From positions 62,001 to 126,000 of the forward strand of contig CAZAMP010000002.1 of NCBI GenBank assembly GCA_964486455.1: a stretch of 64,000 nt of DNA, written 5' to 3'. The DNA is from CAZAMP01 sp964486455 (lineage in GTDB: Bacteria > Eisenbacteria > RBG-16-71-46 > CAZAMP01). The notes beneath the pieces were generated by a model. That model was given only the letters and a program-made list of their open reading frames with translations. It did not search any database and was not told the origin of the DNA. This document shows, piece after piece, positions 50,958-60,167 of this stretch. Numbering within the stretch: position 1 is the first letter of the stretch; each line of letters opens with the position of its first letter. A program made the position numbers and the translations under genes.

Positions 50958-51639
50958 GACGACACCCAAGAAGACCGCCGGACGGAAACCGAGCGCCGCA
51001 TCCCCATCCCGCGCGCTGAGGAATCGCGCCGCCAAGATCACGGCACTCCTACGCGACGAGTACCCGAGGGCAAAGACCGCGCTCGATCACGAGAGCCCAC
51101 TGGAGCTTCTCGTCGCGACCATTCTCTCGGCGCAGTGCACCGATGAACGCGTCAACATGGTGACGCCCAATCTCTTCAAGCGCTATCCGAATGCCGGGTT
51201 GCTCGCCCGCGCCCGCCGGCCGTCGGTCGAGAAGATCATCCACTCGACCGGCTTCTTCCGGAACAAGGCTAAGAATATTCAGGGGGCGGCGAAGGCGATC
51301 ATCGAGCGCCACGGTGGGAAAGTGCCGCGAACGATGGAAGAGTTGTTGGAGCTGCCGGGCGTCGCCCGAAAGACCGCCAACTGCGTGATGGGAAGCGCCT
51401 ACGGGATCGCGTCGGGTGTCGTTGTCGACACGCACGTCGCGCGCATCAGCCGGTTGTTGAAGCTGTCCGAGGAGAAGACGCCGGAGAAGATCGAACGCGA
51501 TCTGATGGCGCTTCTGCCGAAAGATCAGTGGATCGACTTCTCACACTGGCTCATTGATCACGGGCGGGCGGTTTGCATCGCCAGAAGACCCAAGTGCGCG
51601 GATTGCCTCATCGCTCATTTCTGTCCGTCGAAAGCATGA
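50935..51639 (+). CDS. nth: Endonuclease III
   Basis: 234 residues. After a basic Lys/Ala-rich leader (about 30 residues) comes the HhH-GPD fold: LLVATILSAQCTDERVN, LPGVARKTANCVMG (helix-hairpin-helix with catalytic Lys), and VVDTHVARIS with catalytic Asp. The C-terminal [4Fe-4S] loop is CIARRPKCADCLIAHFC, CX6CX2CX5C. It removes oxidised pyrimidines and nicks DNA. It overlaps the upstream hydrolase gene and, tail to tail, the AlaX gene by 32 bases. Confidence 0.95.
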   Translation: MASSKTAKTTPKKTAGRKPSAASPSRALRNRAAKITALLRDEYPRAKTALDHESPLELLVATILSAQCTDERVNMVTPNLFKRYPNAGLLARARRPSVEKIIHSTGFFRNKAKNIQGAAKAIIERHGGKVPRTMEELLELPGVARKTANCVMGSAYGIASGVVVDTHVARISRLLKLSEEKTPEKIERDLMALLPKDQWIDFSHWLIDHGRAVCIARRPKCADCLIAHFCPSKA

Positions 51640-52846
51640 GCCGGACGCGCTCCGCCGCGTCACGGATCGCCCTCTCGAGCTCATCCCCTTTCGGACCGCC
51701 GGCCTGTGCACGCTCGGGACGGCCTCCGCCTCGCCCGCCGATCATCTCGGCCGCCTCCGCCAACACGGGACGCAGGTCACACGCGACATCGGGGCTTCTC
51801 GCGAAGAGGAGCGACGCCTTTCCCCCTGAGGTCCAACCGAGTAGCAGCACGGCATCGGTGAGCGACTGCAACGCGTAGGCCGCGGCGGACGCGTGCGGAC
51901 CTTCCGATTCGTCGAGTATGCGCGCAACCAGACGTGGACGCTCGTCGGCGTCGTCGAGCCAGGTCTGGAGCTTCATCTCGATGAGCTCGCGTCCTCTGAC
52001 CTCCAGCTCTTTGCGTAGCGCGCGGGTCGCGTCACCCATCCGCTCCCATGCCGGCTCCACCTCGTCGATCGCCGCCGAGATCGATAGCGCCATCCGTTTG
52101 AGTGATGCGTGCTTGGTCTGATAGTCGCGGCGCGCCCGCCCTCCCGCGACGTAGGTGAGGCGCAGTCGCGATCCCACGTTTTCCGTACCGAGAAGCTTGA
52201 CGATCTCGAGCTCCGCGGTCGATTCGACGTGAGTGCCCCCGCACGCGTTCCGGTCGAGCTCGCCGATGCAGACGAGCCGGAGCCGGTCCTTGTCCTCGGG
52301 CCGCTTCTCGACGCCGAGCGCGATCGCCTCGTCCCGCGTGACCACGCGAACGGTGATCGGAATCGCCTGCCGGATGAGCTCGCTCAGCCGATCCTCGGTC
52401 TCCGTCCAGACGTCGTCCGGCCATCGGAGTCGATCCAGGTCGATCGTGCTGACGCGCTCGCCGATCTGAAAGCCGATCGTGCGCGCGTCGTGCTCCGTCC
52501 GCAGTACGCGGGAGAGGAGATGCTGGGCCGTGTGCTGTTGCATGTGGTCGTAGCGGCGAAGCCAATCGATCTCACCGACGACGTCGCCGCCGTCCCCGTC
52601 GCCCGCTTCGAGGGGCTTCGGTTCCGCTTCGACCCGATGCAGAATCCGATCGCCGGACTCAAGAACGTCCAACACTTCGGCTCCGCCCAGCGTGCCCAGG
52701 TCGTTGGGCTGGCCGCCCGAAGTCGGGTAGAAGGCGGTCCGATCGAGAACGATATCGATGCCCTCGGCCGTTGGTTCCCGCGCGATGATTTTCGCGGTGA
52801 ACCGCCGTTTGCTCACGTCGTCGTGGTAGAGTCGTTGCGTGATCAT
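51608..52846 (-). CDS. AlaX-type alanyl-tRNA editing protein with DHHA1 domain
   Basis: 412 residues from ATG 52846. The editing core has DRTAFYPTSGGQPNDLG, zinc ligands H105 and H109 (HTAQH), and C202, H206 (ACGGTHVES). A helical linker follows, and a C-terminal DHHA1 domain ends in MIGGRGGGRPERAQAGG, as in AlaRS. It clears Ser or Gly from mischarged tRNA-Ala. The form with DHHA1 is the long AlaX-L type. The longer open frame upstream of 52846 overlaps the divergent vWA gene and is not used. Confidence 0.92.
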   Translation of the reverse strand: MITQRLYHDDVSKRRFTAKIIAREPTAEGIDIVLDRTAFYPTSGGQPNDLGTLGGAEVLDVLESGDRILHRVEAEPKPLEAGDGDGGDVVGEIDWLRRYDHMQQHTAQHLLSRVLRTEHDARTIGFQIGERVSTIDLDRLRWPDDVWTETEDRLSELIRQAIPITVRVVTRDEAIALGVEKRPEDKDRLRLVCIGELDRNACGGTHVESTAELEIVKLLGTENVGSRLRLTYVAGGRARRDYQTKHASLKRMALSISAAIDEVEPAWERMGDATRALRKELEVRGRELIEMKLQTWLDDADERPRLVARILDESEGPHASAAAYALQSLTDAVLLLGWTSGGKASLLFARSPDVACDLRPVLAEAAEMIGGRGGGRPERAQAGGPKGDELERAIRDAAERVRLMLSTDRNER

Positions 52847-53024
52847 GTGGTCGATTGTACAACGGAAGATCGATGGAACGAATGGCCGTGCGCGGGGTTT
52901 CAACCTTGTTCGCGAAACTCCTTGACGGCCGGCGGGGTCGGCAGTAGAAGAAAGAGCGGGTGCCCCGCCCGATTGATTCCCCGACCCGACTCTCCAATCC
53001 ACATACGCGCCAGGAAACATAACG

Positions 53025-55268
53025 ATGATGTCGCTCTTCAACGTGCAGCAGATCAGCTTCGATCCGGTTGGGGGTTGGGCGCTATTCGTCCTTTTCCTGT
53101 TGGCGGCCGGCGCCCTCGCCACGTGGGCGTATCTCACGTCCCCCGCGCCGCTCAGCAGGGGCCAGCGCACGCTACTTTGGATCTGCCGTGCGGGAGCGCT
53201 GGTAATCGTCCTCCTGGTCTTGTCGCGTCCGGTCGTCGTGCTGGACCGGCCGGTTCGTGGCAAGCCGCTCGTCACGGTTCTCGTCGATCGAAGCGCCAGC
53301 ATGGGCGTCCGCGACGCCGGCGGCGGACAAACCCGCCTGGCGCGGGCCACGGAGATCGCCCGTGACCTCGATGAAAGGCTCGACACCGCGGGCGATCGCT
53401 ACGATGTCCGCGTTCGGTCGTTCTCCGGTGGTCTCGAATCAGAAACTGATCTCGTCGGGCCGCTCGAAATCGATTCCCTGGGCGCGTCGTCGGCCGGTGA
53501 CGCGATGGCCACGCTGCTCAGAGAGCCCGACGTCGCGCGGCTTGCCGGAGTCGTGCTCCTGAGTGACGGCGCGACGACACGCGGACGGGATGTCGTCTCC
53601 ATGGCGGAGGAAATGCCCGTTCCGGTCTTCGCGGTCGCGCTGGGTGACAGCGTGTCACCGCCGGACCTGCAGCTCTTGGGTGTTGATGTGCCGCCAGCGG
53701 CGTTTGTCGGCGAGCCCGTGGTCGCGAACGTCCGACTTCGCTGGACGGGAGATGTCACTCAGCCGGTCACGTTGACGGTCAGTGACGATCAAGGCACCGT
53801 CGCTACGCACGATGTTCGCATACCGGCCGCGGGTGCGCTCATGGAGGTTCCGTTTCGCATCACGCCGAGCAGGCCGGGGCAGATGTTCTATCGCGTTGAA
53901 GCTCTACGGCCGGGAGATGCCGGCGCGCGGGTGGACTCCGTATCGGTCAATGACGCCGCCCGATTCGCGCTCGACGTTCGGAAGGACCGTCTCCAGATCC
54001 TCGTCGTCGAAGAGCACCTGAGTTGGGACTACACGTTTCTGACGCGCACCCTCGAGCGAGATTCCACTCTCGCGTACAGCTTCCTCGTTTCCACCGCCAC
54101 GGGGAAGAGCCTGGCTCTGGGTGAGAAGCGCGTCGACGCGTTTCCGGACGATCTCGCATCGCTCAACGCGTTTCGCGCGGTAGTAATCGGCGACGTGAGT
54201 CGCGCGATTCTCGACGATGCGCACTGCGAGCTGCTGGCGCGATATGTGGAAGGCGGGGGCGGCCTGTTGTTGCTCGGCGGCAACGGCATCGACGGACTCG
54301 GTCGCCTTTCCGATACAGTGCTCGAGCGCGTGTCTCCCGTCGAGTTGCGCGCGCCGTCTTCCGCGGGCCGGCACCAGATGTCGGGGCCGCTGACCCCGCG
54401 TGTGACGATGCTGGGAGACGCCCATCCGCTCGTGGCCCTCCACGGTGACGCGCTACAGAACCGGGCCTTGTGGGCCGACCTGCCACCCCTGCGTCCTGCG
54501 GCCGCACAGTACTCGGCCCGCCCCGGTGCGCAGGTTCTCGTCGAGCACGGAAGCGGAGCGCTCGTCCATCCTCTCATCACGATCGGTCGATCCGGGGCGG
54601 GACGTGTGCTTGTCTTCTCCGGACAGTCGCTTTGGAAGTGGCACTTCTTGAGAGAAGGGCTGGGTGGCGACGATGACTTCTTCAACCGCTTCTGGGTTGG
54701 GGCGATTCGATGGCTGGCTGATCCCGAACCGCTCGAGCGGATCCGGGTCGCTCCCGAGCGGCTCGTGTTCCCGCTGGGCAGAGAGGTCGTTCTGGCGGGG
54801 CGCGTGCTCGGTGCCGACCTCGCGCCACTGGCCGACGCCTCTCTGAGCGCCACTCTCTTCGGGGCAAGAGATTCCCTGCGCCTCGACGCCGAATGGGATG
54901 AAGGCGGCGGTGTCGCGTTTCGCGCGGGCGCGCTCGCACCGGGCCACTACAGCTACCGCGTCGGTGTGGAATCGCCCGGCGGTCCTCCGGCGATTCGAGA
55001 GGGCGAGTTCGTCGTCGACAGCTCCGGACCCGAGTACTGGGATCTCACGGCGAAACCGGACGAGCTTCGACGCGCCAGCCACGTGAGCGGCGGGCTGTTT
55101 TTGCGTGACGACGGCCTCGATCCCCGACTGGAATCGCTGGCGGTCTCCCCGGTAGCGGCATCCGTGACGACGGAGCATCTCCTCTGGAATCATCCTCTCC
55201 CTTTGCTCGTGTTTCTCGTGTTGTTGGGTGTGGAGTGGTGGATCCGCCGGCGAAGCGGTCTCGCCTGA
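53025..55268 (+). CDS. vWA-domain membrane protein
   Basis: 747 residues. Two N-terminal membrane helices (about 18-36 and 50-67) and one C-terminal helix (PLPLLVFLVLLGVEWWI) frame a large region. A von Willebrand A domain starts at about 80 with an intact MIDAS DxSxS (D88-S92) and later LLSDGATTRG. Beyond it are beta domains and a glutamine-amidotransferase-like segment (GGGGLLLLGGNGIDG). The layout matches the BatA-like/CGTCGT-type membrane vWA proteins. Function unknown; protein-protein contact through metal is likely. First gene of a same-strand set running to about 60.8 kb. Confidence 0.82.
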   Translation: MMSLFNVQQISFDPVGGWALFVLFLLAAGALATWAYLTSPAPLSRGQRTLLWICRAGALVIVLLVLSRPVVVLDRPVRGKPLVTVLVDRSASMGVRDAGGGQTRLARATEIARDLDERLDTAGDRYDVRVRSFSGGLESETDLVGPLEIDSLGASSAGDAMATLLREPDVARLAGVVLLSDGATTRGRDVVSMAEEMPVPVFAVALGDSVSPPDLQLLGVDVPPAAFVGEPVVANVRLRWTGDVTQPVTLTVSDDQGTVATHDVRIPAAGALMEVPFRITPSRPGQMFYRVEALRPGDAGARVDSVSVNDAARFALDVRKDRLQILVVEEHLSWDYTFLTRTLERDSTLAYSFLVSTATGKSLALGEKRVDAFPDDLASLNAFRAVVIGDVSRAILDDAHCELLARYVEGGGGLLLLGGNGIDGLGRLSDTVLERVSPVELRAPSSAGRHQMSGPLTPRVTMLGDAHPLVALHGDALQNRALWADLPPLRPAAAQYSARPGAQVLVEHGSGALVHPLITIGRSGAGRVLVFSGQSLWKWHFLREGLGGDDDFFNRFWVGAIRWLADPEPLERIRVAPERLVFPLGREVVLAGRVLGADLAPLADASLSATLFGARDSLRLDAEWDEGGGVAFRAGALAPGHYSYRVGVESPGGPPAIREGEFVVDSSGPEYWDLTAKPDELRRASHVSGGLFLRDDGLDPRLESLAVSPVAASVTTEHLLWNHPLPLLVFLVLLGVEWWIRRRSGLA

Positions 55269-55347
55269 GACGCACACGAACCGACTCCCCAACGCATGCG
55301 ATAGGCTGATACCCCCCGGAGCGTGACGTAACTGCTGGAGCGAGATC

Positions 55348-56979
55348 ATGCGATTTCGACCGAGACGACGGTTTTTCTTGGGGTTTGCTCTGTCGACCCT
55401 GTCCATAAGTCCGGCGAAGAGTGCCGATGACGTGGTCATCAACGAACTGCGATACGATCCGTCGGGCGCCGACAGTGGCCGCGAATACGTCGAGCTTTTC
55501 AATCCCACCGCCCGCGCGATCGATCTCGATCCGTCGTTTCGAATCGAGCGCGGGAACGGAGCGGCGCCCGATCAATGGACCGCGTTCTGGCACGGTGATG
55601 GAACCCGGCTCGGTCCGGGGGAGTGGCTCGTGATCGGTGACGATCCACGTGCCGACCATACGGCGACGCCCGCGCTCCAGAACGGACCCGACGCGTGCCG
55701 CATCGTCCGTGGGTCTGCGATCGTTGACGTGGTGGGTTGGGGGGACCTTCAGTTCGCCGAGTACTACGAGGGGCTTCCCGCGGCTGACCCTTCACCGGGC
55801 CTTCTGGCACGCAAACCGGACGGTCTTGACCGCGACTTGAACAGCGAGGATTTCGTAGCGAGCCTGCGCGAGTCACCCGGCGGACAGAACTTCCCTGACC
55901 TGCTGATGATCGTCACCCCGGCTGAACCTCCTTTCACGCCGCGGCTGATCCATGACGCTGAAGCGCACGCGGTCGTGTTCTCCCTCAGATCCGAAGGCCT
56001 CATTGCCATCGAGGCGGGGGCGGCCGGTATTCGGGACCGCGTGAGCGGGGCGGAGTGGGTGCTTTCCGAGCGCCTCCTTCCCGGAGGAGAACGCGAAGGA
56101 AAGCTACCGATGCCAGGGCGAGCGGCGGGCGTGTACGAGCTCCTTCTCGATCCGTGGCTCACGGGCGGTCACGCGGAGCCCGCGCGACGCATGCGATACC
56201 GCGTCGGCGCGGGGCCGGTGATCGTGTCGGAAATCCAGGCCCGCCCGGGCAAGGACGAGCCCGAATGGCTCGAGATCTTTCTGGAGGAGGTGCCGAACGA
56301 CCTCGCAGGCTGGATTCTGGCGGATGAAGCCGGGACCCGTGGCGTAGTGGCGCAGTCATCGGGCGCGGCCGGGCGCTTCCGCGTGCTGACCGCTTCGGTG
56401 GGGCCGCTCCTGAGGGTTTACCCGGCGCTGGATCCAGCCGTCGTCTGTTCCGTGAGTCCATGGCCCTCCATCAATGACGGCGGAGAGACCGTCGTTCTCA
56501 TCTCCCCCGACAGCCTCACCTCCGACGCGGTTTCGTTCGAGGCGACCGGGGCCGAACGCGGGCAGTCGATCGAGCGCGTCAGCGAGCGGCTCTCCTCGCG
56601 TGATCCGGCGGCGTGGGCATATGCCCCGACGGGACCGACGCCCGGAGCGGTCAATGGGGCGCACGCGGATCCGCCGGAGGAGCCGACGCTTTCGGTGGTT
56701 CCGCACGTGTTGGAACACGAGGGGGCGACGATCAGCTTTCACCTGGGCGTCGGCGTCGGACATCTTCGTCTGGACGTCGTCGACCCGGTCGGCAATCGCC
56801 GTGGAACACTTCTGGATAGGGCGCACGCATCGGGTCGTGGCGGCATTCACTGGGACGGCCGCATGGAGGGTGAGCGGCTGCCGCCCGGGCTTTACTACGT
56901 CGTCGCCACGCTCGAAGAGGCGTCCGGCCGGCGGTCGATCCGTCGGACCGCGCTCGCCATCGGATGGGGGGAACGATGA
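55348..56979 (+). CDS. Secreted lamin-tail-domain protein with FlgD-like end
   Basis: 543 residues. A signal peptide (FFLGFALSTLSISPAKSA) leads a lamin-tail domain at about 28-150 (VVINELRYDPSGADSGREYVELFNP in essence, WLVIGDD, VVDVVGWGD). A second such domain is at about 290-390 (VIVSEIQARPGKDEPEWLEIF, LAGWILAD). The C-terminus (GRGGIHWDGRMEGERLPPGLYYVVATL) is a FlgD-Ig-like unit. Presumed surface protein. Its stop overlaps the next start (ATGA). Confidence 0.85.
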   Translation: MRFRPRRRFFLGFALSTLSISPAKSADDVVINELRYDPSGADSGREYVELFNPTARAIDLDPSFRIERGNGAAPDQWTAFWHGDGTRLGPGEWLVIGDDPRADHTATPALQNGPDACRIVRGSAIVDVVGWGDLQFAEYYEGLPAADPSPGLLARKPDGLDRDLNSEDFVASLRESPGGQNFPDLLMIVTPAEPPFTPRLIHDAEAHAVVFSLRSEGLIAIEAGAAGIRDRVSGAEWVLSERLLPGGEREGKLPMPGRAAGVYELLLDPWLTGGHAEPARRMRYRVGAGPVIVSEIQARPGKDEPEWLEIFLEEVPNDLAGWILADEAGTRGVVAQSSGAAGRFRVLTASVGPLLRVYPALDPAVVCSVSPWPSINDGGETVVLISPDSLTSDAVSFEATGAERGQSIERVSERLSSRDPAAWAYAPTGPTPGAVNGAHADPPEEPTLSVVPHVLEHEGATISFHLGVGVGHLRLDVVDPVGNRRGTLLDRAHASGRGGIHWDGRMEGERLPPGLYYVVATLEEASGRRSIRRTALAIGWGER

Positions 56980-57779
56980 GGCGCACGGCGATCGCCTTCG
57001 GATTGCTTCTCGTCTTCGCCACTGCGACGGTTCCCCTGGTCATACCGGCGGCGGCCGAGACGTTTCTTTCGCTTCCGCGTCTGCCCGCGGATCTCGGTGC
57101 GAACGGTGCCGCTCACATCGTGTTCCCATCCGGCTTCGAGCTTCTGGCCTTGGGAGGTCCGAGGTGGGGGGCAATGGCGACATACGGCCCTCAAGGTACT
57201 GACGTGCGCGGTCTCGCGTTGGCCACACGGACGTCGGTCGCCGGCGGACGCTGGCAATTGACGGGGTCGCGCTGGGGCACGGCCTTCTATCGGGAGCAGC
57301 GCGCAGCGCTGGCGTGTCTCCTTGGCTGGCGTGCGGGGGCCGGCGTTGTTGTCGATACACGTTCCGTTGCGATGGAGGGCGCGCACACGCGACGTGCTCT
57401 TGGAACCGGCTGGTTGTTGCATGGGCGCGTCCACGACTTCATCATCGTCGTTGCCGGGGCGCCGCGCGCCCGATCCGGTGAGTCCCGTCTCTATCCGGAC
57501 GGCTGGGTCGGGACGCTTGCGGTGGGGTCGGACGACCCCAATGGTGGCCGGTTGGCACTTGAGGCCGCGGCGGCCGGCGCGGGACCGATGCGTCTCGCGG
57601 TCGAGGCGTCGTGGCGTGGACCGATCTGGGTCTTCTCCGGCCGGCTCGACCTGGCATCGGGACGGCTCGGCGTCGGAGTGGGATTCCGCGGAAGGACGCT
57701 CTCCGGTTTCAGTCTCTTCCGCCACGACGAGTTGCTGGGGGTGACGGGCTCGTTCGGTGTGTTGGACGGTATGATGTGA
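56976..57779 (+). CDS. Secreted beta-rich protein, unknown
   Basis: About 267 residues from ATG 56976. Signal peptide (AFGLLLVFATATVPLVIPAAA), then glycine-rich amphipathic strands: GANGAAHIVFPSGFELLALGG, RWQLTGSRWGTAFYREQ, VGVGFRGRTLSGFSLF, with a final strand LLGVTGSFGVLDGMM. It could be a small outer-membrane barrel or a conserved PorV/UPF0164-like companion. No family is claimed. It is coupled to the lamin-tail gene and lies 33 bases before the next gene. Confidence 0.65.
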   Translation: MRRTAIAFGLLLVFATATVPLVIPAAAETFLSLPRLPADLGANGAAHIVFPSGFELLALGGPRWGAMATYGPQGTDVRGLALATRTSVAGGRWQLTGSRWGTAFYREQRAALACLLGWRAGAGVVVDTRSVAMEGAHTRRALGTGWLLHGRVHDFIIVVAGAPRARSGESRLYPDGWVGTLAVGSDDPNGGRLALEAAAAGAGPMRLAVEASWRGPIWVFSGRLDLASGRLGVGVGFRGRTLSGFSLFRHDELLGVTGSFGVLDGMM

Positions 57780-57812
57780 CTGTTCACCGCGAATGTGACC
57801 AGGTGATACGCT

Positions 57813-59105
57813 ATGTGCATTCTACTCGCGATGCTCCTGTGGATGGCGCACGGGGGCGACAATGAAACCGTCTCGGGACGAACCCGCGCTCCCAGCGCCC
57901 TGACGCTTCCGCCGATTGCCGGCGCAGTTGCCGTCGAAGGCGGGCCCGCCGGCGAGGGAGCCAGGGCGGACGTCCGCTTGGCGGCCCGATCTCTGAGGGC
58001 GGACGCCGTCGCCCGACGGACGGCGGACGGAGCTCGAATCACCGGTGCCGCATCCGGATCGCTCGGCGGCTGGCGTTGGGTCGCCGGCGGATACCGGCTG
58101 AAGACGCTGGCCGGAAGCTCGTCCGGCACGTCGTCTCGATTCAGCGAGAGCCTGTGGCGACGGGGGCCGTCGCTCCTGGCCTCGCGATCAGCGACGGCGT
58201 CGTCAGGGATCGCGCTCGCCCGGTTGAGTGGAGGGATGAGGTTCGCGGCGGCCACAGATGGCGGCGACGCCACGGTTGAAGGTCGGCCGCCGGGATGGAT
58301 CGCTTTGGCCGGCGGGAAGCGGTCGGGATGCGACTGGGAGCTTGTCTGCAGTAGCGCCGGTCGATCGAACCCCATCAGACTCGATGGGGCCCTCGGCCGA
58401 GTGGGGGCTCGAGACGGGCTCGTCGTCGGCGTCGCACTCTGGGATCGATACCGGGCGCTTCGCTTCGGGTTCCGCCGCACGATCGGGGATCATCGCGCAT
58501 CGATCGTTTGGTCATCGCGCGGTAGCTCGGCCGCGTGGCGGACCGCTTTGGGAACGCCGCGCTCCGGCTGGGTATTTCGCTACCGGGTCGGCGGGTTCGC
58601 CGCGTTTCACCGGCATCGGATCGGAACGCGAGAGGTGTCGGTCAGTGACGGAATCGAGTTCGTCGGCCGGTCGACCGAGTTGACCTGGCGGGCCCGAGTC
58701 GGATGGCGAACCAGATCCGGCCGGCCCCGCGGCGTGCTCACCGCCCGGCTGGCCGGCCTGTCGGCCGGAACGTGGAATTGCCGGATCGATCTCAAGCTTG
58801 AAGCGACCGGCGACTCTTTGCTTTCATCACTTGTTGCGTTTCGCGCGCGACGACCGCTCGGTTCCTCGGGGACCGTCGAGCTTCGGACGGCGTTCGCGGG
58901 GCGGGGCGCCTTCTGGGTCGGCCGCCCGCGCGCGCTCTCCGGTATACGGCCGGTGTGGCTCGAAGCGGGCCAGCGCATCGTCACGCTTCGATACGCGCGC
59001 GGACGAGTCACCGGATTCGTGTCGGAGCGCGGGTCGGGTCGCGAACATCGCATCGAGTGCGGCATCGCCTGCCGCTGGCAGGTTGTATCGGAGGACGGAT
59101 CGTGA
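57813..59105 (+). CDS. Arg/Gly-rich beta-strand protein, possible outer-membrane barrel
   Basis: 430 residues. A short hydrophobic start (MCILLAMLLWMAHG) may be a minimal signal peptide. The rest is about sixteen or more strands with alternating hydrophobic residues and many Arg and Ser (LRFGFRRTIGDHRASIVWS, GWVFRYRVGGFAAFHRHRI, TGFVSERGSGREHRIECG), like a large barrel. No family is recognised. The stop overlaps the carbamate kinase start (GTGA). High Arg content is unusual for a barrel. Confidence 0.6.
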   Translation: MCILLAMLLWMAHGGDNETVSGRTRAPSALTLPPIAGAVAVEGGPAGEGARADVRLAARSLRADAVARRTADGARITGAASGSLGGWRWVAGGYRLKTLAGSSSGTSSRFSESLWRRGPSLLASRSATASSGIALARLSGGMRFAAATDGGDATVEGRPPGWIALAGGKRSGCDWELVCSSAGRSNPIRLDGALGRVGARDGLVVGVALWDRYRALRFGFRRTIGDHRASIVWSSRGSSAAWRTALGTPRSGWVFRYRVGGFAAFHRHRIGTREVSVSDGIEFVGRSTELTWRARVGWRTRSGRPRGVLTARLAGLSAGTWNCRIDLKLEATGDSLLSSLVAFRARRPLGSSGTVELRTAFAGRGAFWVGRPRALSGIRPVWLEAGQRIVTLRYARGRVTGFVSERGSGREHRIECGIACRWQVVSEDGS

Positions 59106-60052
59106 AGTCTGTTGTATTGGCGCTCGGTGGCAATGCCATCATCTCTGAGAGCGCATCGGGAACCATTGACGAGCAGTACAGCATCGCTCGCCAGACCATG
59201 AAGCAGGTCACGGGACTCGTGCGGTCGGGCGCCAAGCTCCTTCTCACACACGGCAACGGCCCAATCGTGGGCAACATCATGATTCGAAACGAGGCGGCCA
59301 AGGAGTTCATTCCGCCCATGCCGCTCTTCATCTGCGGCGCCGACTCACAGGGGGGGATCGGCCTCATGATGCAACAGGCGCTCGCCAACGAGCTCACCCG
59401 TGCCGGTATCTCCCGCCCGGTCGCGGCCGTCGTGACACAGGTGGTCGTCGATCCCGACGATCCGGCTTTCGACGATCCCTCGAAACCGATTGGTCCGTTC
59501 TACACCGAAGAGCAGGGCGCCCGCATCGCCCGGGAACGCAACTGGTTCGTGCGAGAAGATTCGAATCGCGGCTACCGACGCGCGGTTGCCTCACCGGCTC
59601 CGAAGGAAGTCGTAGAGCTCGACGTCATTCGCACACTTCTGGACGAGGGCGTCATCGTGATCGCGGCCGGCGGTGGCGGTGTCCCGGTCTTTCGCGGCGC
59701 GGGCGGGGTTCTCCGCGGGGTTGACGCCGTCGTGGATAAGGATCTCACCTCGCTCGTGTTGGCGCGCTCGCTCGGCTTCGACACGCTCGTATTCGTCACC
59801 GGGACCGACCACGCGTATCTCGATTTCGGAACGGATACCCCCAAGCCTCTCGGCGCAATCTCCCTCTCCGAGCTCCGGAAACACCATGCCGACGGGCATT
59901 TCCCCGCCGGCAGCATGGGACCCAAGGTCGACGCGGCCATCGAATTCATCACGGCCGGCGGGAAGCACGTGATCATCGCTTCCCCGGACAACCTGCTGGC
60001 CGCATTCGACGCTTCGTCCGGCACGCATGTTCGACCGGATCCAACTCCCTGA
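59102..60052 (+). CDS. arcC: Carbamate kinase
   Basis: 316 residues from GTG 59102. The signatures are SVVLALGGNAI, LLLTHGNGPIVGNI, VIAAGGGGVPVFR, and AVVDKDLTSLVLA, with GSMGPKVDAAIEFI near the end. It makes ATP from carbamoyl phosphate and ADP (or the reverse) in the cytoplasm. The usual partners, ornithine carbamoyltransferase and arginine deiminase, are not here; instead it is translationally coupled to the strand-rich protein. Tandem hairpins follow its stop. Confidence 0.93.
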   Translation: MKSVVLALGGNAIISESASGTIDEQYSIARQTMKQVTGLVRSGAKLLLTHGNGPIVGNIMIRNEAAKEFIPPMPLFICGADSQGGIGLMMQQALANELTRAGISRPVAAVVTQVVVDPDDPAFDDPSKPIGPFYTEEQGARIARERNWFVREDSNRGYRRAVASPAPKEVVELDVIRTLLDEGVIVIAAGGGGVPVFRGAGGVLRGVDAVVDKDLTSLVLARSLGFDTLVFVTGTDHAYLDFGTDTPKPLGAISLSELRKHHADGHFPAGSMGPKVDAAIEFITAGGKHVIIASPDNLLAAFDASSGTHVRPDPTP

Positions 60053-60098
60053 CCACGGACGTTCCGGGCTGTGCCCGTGGGATCGCCTCCCCGAGGCG
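60053..60098 (+). terminator. Tandem hairpins after arcC
   Basis: CCACGG (60053-60058) / CCGTGG (60075-60080) and CGCCTC (60084-60089) / GAGGCG (60093-60098) are both perfect. No T-tract, so they may end or stabilise the transcript. Confidence 0.4.
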
Positions 60099-60167
60099 TC
60101 CCGGTAGATCGCATCGCCCCGCCCCGGGGGCACGTTTGCAACGACCGCATTTTCGGGAGGAGGTGCG

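Noticed and set aside
52847..53386. 180-codon N-terminal extension of the AlaX gene
   Set aside because: It overlaps the divergent vWA gene and has no similarity to the editing domain; ATG 52846 begins the domain.
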